A DNA stretch of 64,000 nt from Chamaea fasciata. Taxonomy: Eukaryota; Chordata; Aves; Passeriformes; Sylviidae. Under the pieces are notes generated by a model, which saw only the letters and a list, made by a program, of their open reading frames with translations, searched no databases and was not told the DNA's origin. The stretch's first letter is position 1; every line of letters begins with the position of its first letter. Location of the stretch: assembly GCA_029207755.1 (NCBI GenBank), contig JARCOQ010000012.1:20447740-20511739 (forward strand). The letters run 5' to 3'. Both the position numbers and the translations under genes were made by a program. Positions 32,471 through 43,713 of this stretch are shown one piece after another.

Positions 32471-33657
32471 AACGTTTTAAGAAAACTAATTGCCTCTCCT
32501 GATCTGCTTCTTCGCCACCCTGCATCACCACTGAGGCACTTGTTAAGTTGCCTTTTGAATAAATGAAACAAGAAAGGCAACAGGTAGAAACGCATTCCTA
32601 AGGTCTCTTCAGCTGAAGGCAGCTGTTGTATCTTTGCTTCTTTTTAACTGTTGTTGACTGTTGTCTGCATGTGGTGACCTCAGTCTCATTTGAGGTTTTG
32701 ACATCTGTGTTTGTCCCTTTTGTGCTTCTCTTGCCTCCCTGCTGGAGTCACTGCTGGAGCCGGCAGTGATTACTGTTGATGGGCACAGAGAAGCTCTGGG
32801 CTGCGCCTGCAGTTGTTTTTTTCCCCCACCTGTGTTCAAATGACTCTTGGTGAGCAGGCCTGGGGAGAAGTCTCCTCCCCACAGAGCTGGCCAGCCAGTC
32901 CACTGCAGAGCGGGTTGTGGCTGGTGTCCGGGCTCTGCAGGACATCCCCACCATGCGTGGCACTATCTCTGGCTTTCCAATATGGAAAGCAAATCTCAGA
33001 GTTAAGGTGGGGTAAACCCTTGCAGGCAGCAATCACAGTGAGTAGTATGGGTGCGATGTCCCCGCTTGTTGGGTCAAGGCTCGGGTTTGCCTCCAGCTGA
33101 GTGGGCTCTGAGCTGTCACATGCCCAGTCTGTTTGGCCCAAACCAAAAGACGCCTTAAGAATTCTGCAGAGAGAAACTGCATTAGGGTGCTTTGCATCAC
33201 GTTCTAGTTCCTGATTTCATCCTCACTTTCTTCTGCTGTAGCTTCTTCTCAATGGCGACTCACTCTTTATGTATCTTGAAAAGGGTAGGAGTGTTGGCAG
33301 ACTTAACAGGGAATTTTACAGTTTGAATTTTCAGAGGAAATGCTTGGTCTGGGTGCACAGTCATCAGGGAGAAATAACTGGTGCTGGTTTGGGGCAGGTG
33401 AGGGAGCTTCTCCCCATCAGAAAGAGAGAAGCTTGCAGTGTTGAGCAGGGCTAAGAGCAGGCATTTTCAAGGCTGCAGTCTGGAATCAGTGTTAAAGGGA
33501 ACTAAGTGACGACTAATTCCTCTTGCAGCTTCTCAGTAATCTGTAGTTCAGATAATAAAGAGCCAAACTCCAATCACGCTTTCATGCTACCAGGGTATTC
33601 CCACCGGGAGTCACGACATAACTGGTGCCTAAATGGATATTTGTGTCCTTTTCCTAG
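32471..33657 (+). other. Intron E10-E11 remainder, unit 1
   Basis: No exon or repeat family recognised. Twin at 59196-60382. Confidence 0.45.
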
Positions 33658-33866
33658 GCTTTCCCTACACCAAGACCTGTCGCCTCACTAACACCTCGCA
33701 GGTGTCGGACGATGGCACTCAGCCTGCTGTTAGTAGCTTTGAGCAAATACTCAGCGACAGTGAGCCCTCCTGGAGGGAGGGAATTCATTTTTCTGTGAAG
33801 CCAAGGGAGTTTACACTGAACCCCAGCGAAAGGACCCTCCAATCCCAGGAACACCAGGATATCGAG
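33658..33866 (+). CDS. HYDIN: HYDIN exon E11, unit 1
   Basis: Phase 1 in, 0 out (ATCGAG|GTATGG). Encodes FPYTKTCRLTNTS, PSWREGIHFSVKPREFTLNP and ERTLQSQEHQDIE, matching 'NNTS', 'PSW..E', 'MKPKEFTISP'. It looks shorter than the mammalian loop after NTS. Unit 2 differs by Q/R and one silent change. Confidence 0.9.
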
Positions 33867-34677
33867 GTATGGGAAGAGTCCAGCCACACACACTTCAGCA
33901 GCGGGTCTGAAGCTTCACGGGAGTGTGGGAGGGCTTTAGCTCTGATGCCAGCTCTGATCATCGTGTGAGCGAGGATCTGCACTGGCGTGGGGCCTCTGTG
34001 AGCTGGGTTACTCGGGACGTTCCTGAAGGAGCACTGATTTGTTTCCAAAATCACAAGCTGAAATCATGTCCCATAATGGTCAAGTACTGAAGGCATTTTG
34101 GTGTTTTTGAGAGCAATGTCTTTGATTGCAAGTGGGCAGAGGACGGACGAGGACCAAAGGTGGCTGTTAGAGAGATGTCATTATATAAAGCAGTTTGCTT
34201 TTCTTCTTGGTCTCATTTCTCCTGTCCTGGGGAGTAGAATGATTTGTGTTCACTGCAGGGATCTCCAGTGAAGGCAAACAACTCTGCGGCCATGAACTGC
34301 CCAGCACCTGCTGGCCCACGCTTTGTCTTCAGCTTCCTGCTGTAAAGCTGAACTCATTCTGTTCAAGTCAGCAGATTTCCACTGCATTTATGTCATTGTA
34401 GTCAGATGAAAATTTGCCCCTTAATTTGAACACAGTGCTGCACAGAGCTTTAGTCTAATGTTTTAATTTAGCTGACCTATGCCCTGATAGCAAGGTGTGC
34501 TTAACAAATCTGGTATTTGCCAGAAGGCTTTTGTCACTCTTAGAGACTGCTCTACACGTGGAGCGGCAGAAGAATTAAGGCAAAATCCTCCCTTTTCTTA
34601 CCACAAAAACTGGAGGACATCACACGTGAGTCATGAGCTTTTGTAAAGAAGAATTTACTGCTCTTCTCTTCCACCAG

Positions 34678-34778
34678 GTGACCCTGTGTTCCAACACTGT
34701 GACGGAATACAACCGGAAATTGCTGGTGGACCTGGAGTGGTTTGGCAAGGGAGTGGCATCACTGATCATCAAGGCCAG
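34678..34778 (+). CDS. HYDIN: HYDIN exon E12, unit 1
   Basis: Phase 0 in, 2 out (GCCAG|GTACCA). Encodes VTLCSNTVTEYNRKLLVDLE and GKGVASLIIKA, matching 'VTLCSNTVQKYE..LVVD.EGIG'. Identical in unit 2. Confidence 0.93.
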
Positions 34779-36021
34779 GTACCAGCACTTCCCTGGCCTC
34801 CCCCAGCGCACTGCCTTGCACAGGACGTGCTGGCTGCAGCTCCCAAGGAGACGTGTTGTTTAATGACCTCATGTTCTGCCCAGCTGGACATGAGAACAGC
34901 AGTGCTTGAAAAGCAGCCTGTGGTGAAAAGCAGCCCTGCTGACAGCCCAGCGTGGTCCTGGGTCGTTTTCTAAAGGGACCAGGAATGATATCATTTATTG
35001 ACCTGGTGCTTGAGGTGAAGCAAATTTCCCAAGGGCCTCCTCGCCTTCTTCCTGCAAGAGGTGGAGTTGTGCTGGGTTGCAACCAGCCCGCGTTGGCTTG
35101 GGGCACACCAAGCAGTCTGCTGAGGGTCAGGATCTGGTTCTGTTAACGAGGGCACGTGACAGTGGGGAAGTGGCTCACAGCAAGAGAGGTGAGGGCAGGA
35201 TCTTCAGAGGCGAAATCAGTCCTTGATGTGGCAGGTCAGCTCTACTTTTTCCCCTTCTCTCTGCTTCCTGTTTTGAGCTTTGATGTTCTCAGGCTTAAAG
35301 CAAAAGTTGTTCTTGCTCCAGCAGAATTCCATCCTGCTGTGCTGCTCTAGGTGTCAGTTTAATGACAAGAGGGATGCAGTTCCCTGGTGCTGTTCCCACT
35401 CCCAGGCAGAGCCATCTCGTCAGTGCCTGGGCTGCCATGTTTGAAAAGCAAGTGCCATTGGGGACAGTCAGTGTTTGGACCTGTGGAGTGAAGGACCAGG
35501 GGAGTTTTAGGAACTGGGAGGGAGTGATCTCCCACTCTGTGGGGCAGGTGATGTCTCATGCCCTCCAAGGCTGGGGCAAACAGCTGAGTTCTCAGGCAGG
35601 GTAACAGCACCATGGGAGAGAAGGGAGTCCTTTTTACTGAGACACTAGAGTCGTGTGTTCCTGGAGCCTTACTGAGCACTGATCCCTGTTGGGAAGGCTC
35701 CCCCAGAGCTCATGGATCACTGGGACTGTTCCAGGAGTTCTTGCAAACCTTCTTGGGCGAAGGAGGGGCTGAGGCAGCTGTGGGACCAAGTGCTCTGCCT
35801 GGGGCACTTGGCAGCCTCTGGGTGCTGCCTCTCAGGTTTTGCCCCTCCTCGACAAGACATGTTTGAGTGGGAGGACTTTAAAGGCAATTTTTCACCGTAG
35901 GCCTGTTAAATGTGTATTTGACAGTGACAAAGGTGTTGTGCTCCATTTCACAATCTTTGGGGGTAAACGTTCTCCATTCTCTCAGTATCTCTGATTCCCT
36001 TGGGGTCATCTCTTTGCCCAG
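34779..36021 (+). other. Intron E12-E13, unit 1
   Basis: About 1.2 kb; nothing recognised. Twin at 61504-62746. Confidence 0.5.
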
Positions 36022-36157
36022 ATGTTTCGTTCCTGAGCTGCATGTGTACCCCCAAAACCGGGGGTTCCATGAGTGCGACCTGAAGGCCCCGTTCGTGAGG
36101 AAGTTCTTCATTTGGAATAACACCCACCTTACTGGCTGCTACGGGCTTATTCCCCAG
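36022..36157 (+). CDS. HYDIN: HYDIN exon E13, unit 1
   Basis: Phase 2 in, 0 out (CCCCAG|GTTTGG). Encodes CFVPELHVYPQNRGFHECDL, APFVRKFFIWNNTHLTGCY and GLIPQ, matching 'CVVPALHL....DFGHC.L.YPY'. It has the most replacement changes between units: H/Q, F/I and T/P. Confidence 0.9.
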
Positions 36158-36604
36158 GTTTGGCATCGCATCCACCTCCTCCTCTGAAATATTATTGTGG
36201 AGATTATTAGGGGGGAAGAGGGTTTGGATAAGACCTTGCCGGTTCCTATTCAGTCTTAAAGATCTGCTGAGAACAGGATCCTACCTGAATGTTAGCTTTA
36301 GGATGCAGTTTAATCTCTTGAGGAAAGGGCTTACGTTCTAGTCTTCAGGGTGTTTTCTTGTGGGAGATCTTCGAGGGTTGTGAAAAGCTGCTGCATCCAC
36401 AGACACCAGTGCTTGTGCTGGCAGCCTCCTTGCAGAACCCCCTGAGAATGCTAAGCCTACAATTCTTGGATCTTGTTTGTGCCTTTTACCTTTGTCCTGG
36501 GGATTTTTAAAAATGTGTGTAAGTTGCTGTTGGGATGGATGTTAAGGAGTTTGAAGTTTCTTCAGAGGTCCCTCTGAAGCTGGATTTGATTCTGTCCCTT
36601 CTAG

Positions 36605-36769
36605 GAACCCGAGGAGGACTCTCCTGTGCTCTACTCCAGCCCCAGACCCTGTGGGATTCTCCAGCCTCGGAGCGCTGCAGAGATTCCAGTTACAGTTGAA
36701 ATCCAAAGATTGGGCAAGCGTTGCACCAGTGTTTGTACCGGCGTGTTTGGGGATGCAAGAAACCCACTG
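36605..36769 (+). CDS. HYDIN: HYDIN exon E14, unit 1
   Basis: Fifty-five codons, phase 0 in and out (CCACTG|GTGAGT). Encodes SPVLYSSPRPCGILQPRSAA and EIPVTVEIQRLGKRC, matching 'VLFSSPTPSGVI.P.S...IPL'. Identical in unit 2. Confidence 0.92.
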
Positions 36770-37632
36770 GTGAGTGCAAGGGGAGGTGTGTGCCTTCGTG
36801 CAACTGGTCCTGGCAGGGTGCACAGTGTGCGGGGATTCTTCCGGGGAAAAGAGGCACAGGCTGCTGTGGAGAAGGACAGCAGGGACAGGTGGCATAAACA
36901 GCTCGTGCCTTATAGGTGGCAATGTCAGTGTCTGACCCAGAAGGTAGTTCATCTAAGCTGGAATTGAGGATCATTTTAATTACTCTTTAAAATGCTCTTA
37001 ACTTTGGAAACATCTTTTTTAAAATGTTACCTCTCAGCACAAAAGAGGATGTCAGAAGATTTCTGGGAACCTTGGGCTTTCTGTAAAAGAAAGGAAAGCT
37101 GGCATCTGAAGAGTAGTTGCAAGGATTTAAGCTTACATTAAAACATGGAAATGGTGATGCCAAATTCCCTGGATGGCACCAAACATCTGAACCTGGGCCA
37201 TTGTGGCACTGCATGTAAACCAGTCAACAGGGAGGACAGGCAGTGCAGGCTGTGCCAGGGAGCCTGAAGTTTGACTGAGCACTTGCTTTCAACTATCAGA
37301 TTGCTTACCTAAAGAGAAGAGTTTCTCCCCACCCGAAGAACCAGTTGTTTAACTGTCAGCCTGATCTTAACTAGAGATTTCTTGCAAAGCTTCTACCTTT
37401 GGACCAATAATTTGTAGTTTGAAAGTTTCTCTTTACTTAATCCTTTTCAATTTGGAGGTGAATACATAAGCTTTATTTTTTTCCCCCCAAAATCCCAGGA
37501 ATTCAGCTGGAGAATGGTAGCTGTCCCTAAAGAAATAACTTGAGCTGGGTTGAGCTGTTTAAGCTTTTTTAGGTTTCCCTGTTTGGGTTTGATTTTTTTT
37601 TTTTACTCTTTCTTGCCTGCTTTCTGTAACAG

Positions 37633-37785
37633 AGAACAGAACTACAGAGCCTTGGACGGCTGTCAGCAGTCTACATAAGTCCAAGGCTGATAGAGTTCGG
37701 CAGGATCCCAGTGCTAAGGCCTAATTCACAAGCTTTTGGCCTCTTCAACGAAGGTCTCGTCGATTTAGACTTCAGGCTAGAGATT
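37633..37785 (+). CDS. HYDIN: HYDIN exon E15, unit 1
   Basis: Fifty-one codons, phase 0 in and out (GAGATT|GTGAGT). Encodes VYISPRLIEFGRIPVLRPNS and LFNEGLVDLDFRLE, an ASH entry strand ('IYVHPNQVDFGNIYVL'). The twin would lie just beyond the window end. Confidence 0.87.
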
Positions 37786-39619
37786 GTGAGTATCTGTGGG
37801 GCCGTTTTCCAGGGAAATTGACTGGTTGACATTACAAGCTGCCATGACATGGTTTTTATATGCATCGGCCTGTGTGAGAGGAAGCAAGATATTCCAAGAT
37901 TCCATCTGGGTGAGGCAAAAGGAACCTGGCTCTGGAGTGGTTTTAGCTGGGGCACTCCTCAGTGAAATCAGGTGCAGAGATGTTGGAGCAGAAATTCGTC
38001 TGGATTGTGTTGACGAGTTCTCCCATAATTTTATGGAAGGTCTTTAGCTGTGTGTGTCACGGTTTTTGAGCTCTGAGATCAAGAGAAACCTGTGGTCCTT
38101 TGCTCCTCGGAGAGCATGGGTTTCCCTGTGCTTTCCCTGTGCCATCTACATTTGCTTTGTGCCAAACTGCTGTTCATGGTAGAGAAGAGGGTGTGAGGTC
38201 TGTCCTCAGACTGCTGGTGGGGAGACAATTTTCACACCTGCTGTGGGTCAGGCCAGTTGGGCTGTCCACACAAAGACATGTGTGGGGGTTGTGCACCCCC
38301 CCAGCCTGTGGTCTCTGTGCCTTTGAAGAGCATCTTTGGGGACCGGCTGCAGAGAATGGCTGTTTAATATGTGAAGGCTGCATAGGGCAGAGGAGCTGGG
38401 GCTGCTCCCCTGGCAGGGAGAGCAGGGCTGCTGCAGCCAGGAAGGGCTTGTAGGCTGGGCCTGGGGCTGGGTGGGATGTCTGCTGGAGGGGGAGATCTCT
38501 GAGGGGCTTGAGGTCTGTTCTTCTCCATGCTGGGTGTGTTGAACTTGGAGCTGGTTAAAACCTGATCCTGTGGACTTGTTTGTGTCTGTGGATAAAGCAT
38601 CAGGCCATGTGGGAAAGTCCAGCCACAGCCTCCTGAGCCAAGGAGGAGGGGCATGATTTTTCCTCTTGCTGCTTTTCCTGCAGTTTGGGGGATAAATGTA
38701 ACCTTAAAGTGAGGGATTTTTCCAGGACAGCTTTCTCGAACTACACAATGAAATTCTGCCTTCCACCTCTTCAGGGAGCAATGCACCTTGGCTGGGTGGG
38801 CCTGGTGTGTAAAGGATGGGCTTCACGTGCTCGTTCCAGGGCTGGACCTGCAGAGCTGTGTCTGTACAGCTGTGCTGGTGCGGGGCCTTTCCTCCCTCCT
38901 TTGGGCAGCTTCCAGCTCTCTTGGCCAATCTGTGAAGCCCATGAGAAACCAGAGGACACGAGTTCTTAGGAAGAGTGGGCCATGCCCACTGAGCACATGT
39001 CATCCAGTTTTCCCTCTGCTTCCTTCTTTCCTGCTCTGCCATAACCATTTAGAGGTGACTTTTCCAAAGCAGAAGGCCCTGGGGCACCTCTCTACAGCGG
39101 ATGATCAGTGGGAAGTGAGGGCCTCGGTCCTTTAGGGGACGTTGAAAAGCATTGAGGGCCTCTTGGGAAAGGATAGTTTGGTGTTGGGGTTTTGCTCAAC
39201 TGGTTTTGCGGAGATATTCTTCAGGCTCTCAGCAGTGTCCTCCAGCTGTGTGGTTTCTGGAGTGGGATTTGAGCCGTCATGACTTCCTCTGGCCCTGAGC
39301 CTTTGTGAGAAGCCAGGAGAGAGAAAGCAGCTTTCCTTGGCACACACTCCAGAGAAGGACTGGGGAAGGAACACTCTCCTGAGGATAAGCGTCCCTTGGG
39401 TTGGGCAAAACTGGGTTAATTAGGTGAGAGTCTGTTAAAGGAGGGGAAAATACAGGTTGTGTAAGCTCTGCTGTTCCCCAATACTGCAGCTTAAATTTAG
39501 GGAAATTAGGCCTTTAGGATTTTTATCCTCCCCTCTTTAGTCTTCTCCTTTTCTTACACCCCATAAGAGACCAGGGTGTATGGTTTCCATCCTAAATGCA
39601 CATTATGCATGTCTTACAG
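37786..39619 (+). other. Intron E15-E16
   Basis: About 1.8 kb; no exon or repeat family recognised. Confidence 0.5.
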
Positions 39620-39858
39620 GCTTGTAAACCTCACTGCTATGTTATTGAACCCAGGGAAGGAGTGATCCCCGCCAGGGGTGATGTTCCTGTGACTGTCACA
39701 GCAACCCTGGATGACACTGGGGTTTTTGCTGATGCTCTCCAGCTGTTCATTGGGAACAGACTTTGGACCACCTCCACCCTCCTGGCTTTTGGCACTGGCA
39801 CCACAATTGTCACAGACAAACCATTTGCCCCGGAGCTCAACTTGGGATACCAATTCAG
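39620..39858 (+). CDS. HYDIN: HYDIN exon E16, unit 1
   Basis: Phase 0 in, 2 out (TTCAG|GTAGGA). Encodes YVIEPREGVIPARGDVPVTV, LFIGNRLWTTSTLLAFGTG and DKPFAPELNLGYQF, matching 'IEPNEGMVPP' and 'GTGSTIVSDKPFAPELNLG'. Confidence 0.93.
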
Positions 39859-40099
39859 GTAGGAGATCTCCCACTCCCACCTCTCCTTCTGTCTCAACAA
39901 GGAGCAGTTTTGCTGTAGTCCTTCAGGCACGATCTTCTTCAGTGTTCAAAGACCCTGACTCCTTCCCTGAAGGCAGAGATACCTTTAGAGACATGTGATG
40001 GCCAGTTGAGCGTTGCTAGGTACCCTCAAAAACCACTGAAAGAGAAACCAGTTGCTCAATTGCCACTGAATTGCCTTCAGTTCTAACACATCTATGTCC

Positions 40100-41340
40100 T
40101 CACTTGGTCAAGTAATGATCTCGCAGGCTCCCCCAGAACAAAAGGTTCCCAAAATGGCGCCTGGATGAGGCGGGCCCTCCGTGTGGCTGCGGGACCAAGG
40201 GAAGATGGCATCGCACCCTTCCCTTCCAAAATGGCACCTGCCAGGCAAGCAGGGGCCCTGGGAACAAAGAGACGGGAGGGTGACGACCCCCCTGGGAAGG
40301 CAGGAGCCCGCAGAGCAGTTCCAGAGGCAGATGGAAACTTGCTGGTTTGTGTGGGGCCTGCAGTGCCGCTGCCAACGCTTCCTCACGCTGCTCGTGGGCT
40401 CTGCTGCTGCCCTGCCTGCCCAGGACTGATGCTTGTGCGGGAGGCCAGAATGTTAGGGTGCCCTCTCAGGTGCATCACCTCTGGGTTTGACCGGCAGCCT
40501 CAGGATGGCCTAAAATATTAGCGAGGCAGCATGATCAGAGGTGTTTGAAAAGCAAAACTGTTTTAATTAAGGTGAAAATAAGAAGCCATGCAGAAAAAAG
40601 AGAAAAAGCTGTGCCGAGTGCAAGGAGGACCTTTGCACTTGCTACAACACCCCAAAAATGCCCTGAGGATCTTGGTCTATTCTCTTAAGCATGTAACAAT
40701 CCAGGCCGGATTCTTGGCATCCTGCCCAATAGAAATAGGAACAGGGCTTGAGGCACAGTCTCAAAGATCCAAGGGCTGCGTCCGTCCTGGCACAAGGCCA
40801 AAAAAGGTATCAAAACCTCTGGTTTTTACCTCATGAGTGAAACAAAGAATGGAACCCAAATCCTTCCCTTAAATGGAAGCCTCCTTGCCACTGTGGGGCT
40901 GCAAACCCTACCAGGTGAGGTACACTTCTACACAGGACCTTGCTCATTTTTCCGTTGCCAGCAGAGTTTGCAAAGTTCACTTCAAAACAGTTTCTGATTG
41001 CGAAATGAAGTTTCTACAAATGACCACCAGTGCAAAACCAAAGCTTCTATGAACGAGAGAGCCCCTGCTCCCCTGGTTTCCTCTCCTAGAGCAGACAGAT
41101 GATTTCTAGCAGCTTGCTGGGATCGTCCAGAAACTTCCTCCGCGCTGGCTTTTAAAAATGCCTGCAATCATACCCCCGCACACAAGGGCCTCAGGTGCAG
41201 GATCTCAAAGATTCAATAACAGTTTCGGGTGCAGATTAATGCAAAATACAGTAACAGTATGAATCACCCCAGAACACACATTTTGGAGGAAAACACCAGA
41301 TCCTGTTAGCCTGGCCTGGAAAATGCTACATTACCATTAG
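40100..41340. mobile_element. Unclassified repeat-like sequence in intron E16-E17
   Basis: Contains a GC-rich part with repeated AAAATGGCGCC/AAAATGGCACC motifs (40150-40240). An AT-rich part follows (40555-41340) that reads like an antisense retroviral LTR. No coding domains or terminal repeats were confirmed. Confidence 0.3.
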
Positions 41341-41557
41341 AAACATATTCCTCCTTGCAATAACGACATCAGAAGGGCAGCTTATCAGACACTGTTCCCG
41401 GTCCACATTAAGAGCTGCAAATGAAGACGGTCTCCAAGCTATTAACAGCTCAGAATCCTCATTGGGAGCAATCTGATGACCAGGACAATAGCTTCTCCCA
41501 TACTATTTTCCATTCTGGTTGGTCTTCTAGCCTCCTTCCCTGTGCTCGTCAGTTCAG

Positions 41558-41789
41558 ACTAACAGATGGGGGCCACCACTTCCATCAGCTCTTCTGGAAG
41601 GTGGAATGTAACAGGCCAGCTGGGAAGGAGGGCCAGAGCACCTCAGCCCACAGTAGCCCCAAGGCCAAACGTGATTCCCAGAGGCGCAAACGTACGGCCC
41701 CCGTGTTTGGGCTGGAGCCGCTGTCAATGGACCTGAAGCCAGGAGAGTCTGTGGACTTGGTGCTGCCAGGCTTCTCCCGCAAGGCGCAG
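41558..41789 (+). CDS. HYDIN: HYDIN exon E17, unit 1 (last exon of duplicated block)
   Basis: Phase 2 in, 0 out (GCGCAG|GTGAGG). Encodes LTDGGHHFHQLFWKVECNRP, a basic linker (SPKAKRDSQRRKRTAP), then VFGLEPLSMDLKPGESVDLV. It matches 'LINKGRRIQQLFW', 'PVFHL.P.SMEL.PGQ'. A stretch of about nine residues present in mammals before LTDGG seems absent. The unit junction is 92 bases past its donor. Confidence 0.87.
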
Positions 41790-42537
41790 GTGAGGTCCCC
41801 ACCACGGGCTGAGCTGGGGAAGCATCAGATCCCCTCCCCTGGGCTCGTTCCACAGTCCCTTGACATTTGCCTGGGGAAATGAGCCTGTTTGGCTCCCTTT
41901 GTGCAGCTCACAGTCAAAGCTCAGGGGCTGAGTCGTCTACGCTTTCTGCTGGAATCACTATCATTAGTGGCACTGGCACGGCAGGAAATGTTCTGAAACA
42001 GCCCTGGAATCAGATTGATGTAGCAGAAGCAGTAGGAGGCCTTTAGGTGCCACTTCAGGCTCCTGCTAAGATTCATCCAGCTCTGCTCAGATTTTCCAAA
42101 AGCAGCATGGTGCTCTGCTTTCCCCTTGGAGAACCACAGAACATCCAAAGCCATGTGCTCCTGTTTTGCAGTTTCCCAAGAGAGCTGAGAGGGAAAAAGT
42201 TGAAAAACGTCAGCAGTCGTGTTGGACTCTAAAGGGGAAAACTGAGACCATTTGAATTTCAGTCAGGGAAACATTTTCTTAAATGAGGCTTGTGCCAAGA
42301 GTGGGCTGGTGGGAAGAGACAGGAAGGACTCAAAATCATCTGGTTTAGACTTTTTGAGAGCATTTTGGTGCTCAGGGGTTGATATCTATGTGTTGAAAAT
42401 GCATGTTTGCTGTGTCTGTGTATCCCAGAGAGCAGAACTTGGCCTGCTGGCTGCAAGCGGGAATGCCCAGCAGCCCAGCTTGCCTGCACAGGCAGCAAGA
42501 ACCCCTGGAGAGCCAAGGTTGGCTTTTAATACTGAAA

Positions 42538-42968
42538 CCACACTGTGAGTCAGTGCTGGTCATGTTTTGAAATATTCCCCCCGCAGGCCCGGCCCCCCTC
42601 CCCAGGGCTAGCTCTGGAGAGGCTTTGGAGGAATATCTCCGAAGGGACAGGACAAAAGATTTCAAAAGAGGCTCTTACCCCCAGATTATTCCAAGTCGTT
42701 TATTCCTCAAAGGGGTCCAGGGGCCGAAAGAGAGAGAACAAAGAAATCCAGGGGTCTTATCTAGTCTCCTATTTTGGGAGGGTCCTGGCATTCAGCCAAT
42801 TAGGTGTGGACATGTAGGGAGGAAATTCCAGAAGGGTCAAAAGGCGAGAGACCATTCCCCTAAAGAATTGCAAGGTTTCTCCAGGAGGAAAATGCCTTTG
42901 AAGCCCACAGTCAACAGGCACAACCTGTCTGTGTTTCCATCACTTTCGGGGAGGTGATTGCTGTAATC
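42538..42968 (-). mobile_element. Antisense LTR-like element, unit 2
   Basis: Twin of 15900-16330, with the AATAAA complement at about 42699. Very few substitutions. Confidence 0.4.
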
Positions 42969-43578
42969 AGTTGATGATTCTTCCTTGCTGCTTTACTGGC
43001 GCTTTAAATTCTCTTTGTCATCTCCCTTTTTTAGGGATTGCTGTGTTCCTTCTTTTGCTTTTCAGGTTTGCTTTTGTTCCCAGTAAGGCCACAGTGTTTG
43101 GTCTCCTCTCTTGCTGCTCTGCCTGCATGACTGTATCCCCCAGAACTGCCCTATCCAAAGCTGACCTGCTAGAAAGGAATTTCTTCCTCCCCGCAGGAGA
43201 ATGTGCTGTTATGCTTTCAGGTAGCCCATTCCCTCCGTGGAACACGACTGCATAGCTGTGTGCAGGCAGAAATCAGCAGGTTTTTGGCCCTGTTGAATAT
43301 GCAGATGATTTGGTTCAGGTGCTCTTGTCTCCATCCTGCCGGTGCTGACCTGCTCGGCCCTTCCTTCCCACCAGGCACTGCCCTACTGCCCCTGGCCAAA
43401 ATGCTGGAGCCAGACAGAAGGGATTCAAGTTCACCCTTGGGAATTCTGTGCCTGTACCTCCACAGCAGAAAGGGCTTTGGAAAAGGGGTCAAGGAAGGAC
43501 GTCACCAGGGCATGGACAGGTCTCCTCTTGTCCTGTTTCCTCAAGTGGCAAAATCATGGTTCCATGTCTTTCCTGCAG

Positions 43579-43713
43579 AATCTTCAGGGGGTGCAGGTCT
43601 CCATGGAGAGCTCACCTTACTTCCAGCTGGCAGGCCCCAGTGATGCATGCCGTGCCGTGCCAGGAGGCGCCATTACCGATGTGCACGTCCACTTCACTCC
43701 TGACGAGAACAAG
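43579..43713 (+). CDS. HYDIN: HYDIN exon E2, unit 2
   Basis: Phase 0 in and out; protein identical to unit 1 (one silent GCG/GCA change). Confidence 0.9.

Larger units (their letters stand above)
14778..41789 (+). pseudogene. HYDIN: HYDIN N-terminal part, E1 plus repeat unit 1 exons E2-E17
   Basis: Seventeen exons follow the N-terminal third of HYDIN in order, with consistent splice phases. The encoded protein would be the start of the central-pair scaffold, built from repeated ASH domains (signatures EVVFQNF, ARAILDFPDELDF, ELDFGDISFG, FVPELHVYPQN, IEFGRIPVL, DKPFAPELNLG). E2 to E17 sum to 2602 bases in this unit, one more than the 2601 expected. The extra base is in E6 and creates TGA at 25531-25533, so a transcript from E1 would stop after about 322 visible codons. 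All splice sites are canonical. The start codon and upstream exon were not identified. The unit is broken unless unit 1 is skipped: E1 ends in phase 0 and the second E2 at 43579 starts in phase 0, so E1 joined to unit 2 would be in frame. Confidence 0.8.
15244..41881 (+). repeat. Tandem duplication, unit 1 (26,638 bp)
   Basis: Sequence starting at 15244 recurs from 41882 in the same orientation. Base 15243 (C) differs from 41881 (G), setting the left edge. The offset is 26,638 and grows to 26,725 through indels: +3 near 19635, +45 in the (GGGAA)n array, -1 near 21990, -1 in exon E6, +39 in the CCT tract and +2 in the G-run. Unit 1 ends where unit 2 begins, 92 bases after the E17 donor. No N bases occur at the junction. 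Confidence 0.92.

Noticed and set aside
31793..32601. A 5-bp target-site duplication (GTCTC) around the antisense LTR
   Set aside because: The second GTCTC at about 32602 is not preceded by a proper LTR end, so the match is probably chance.
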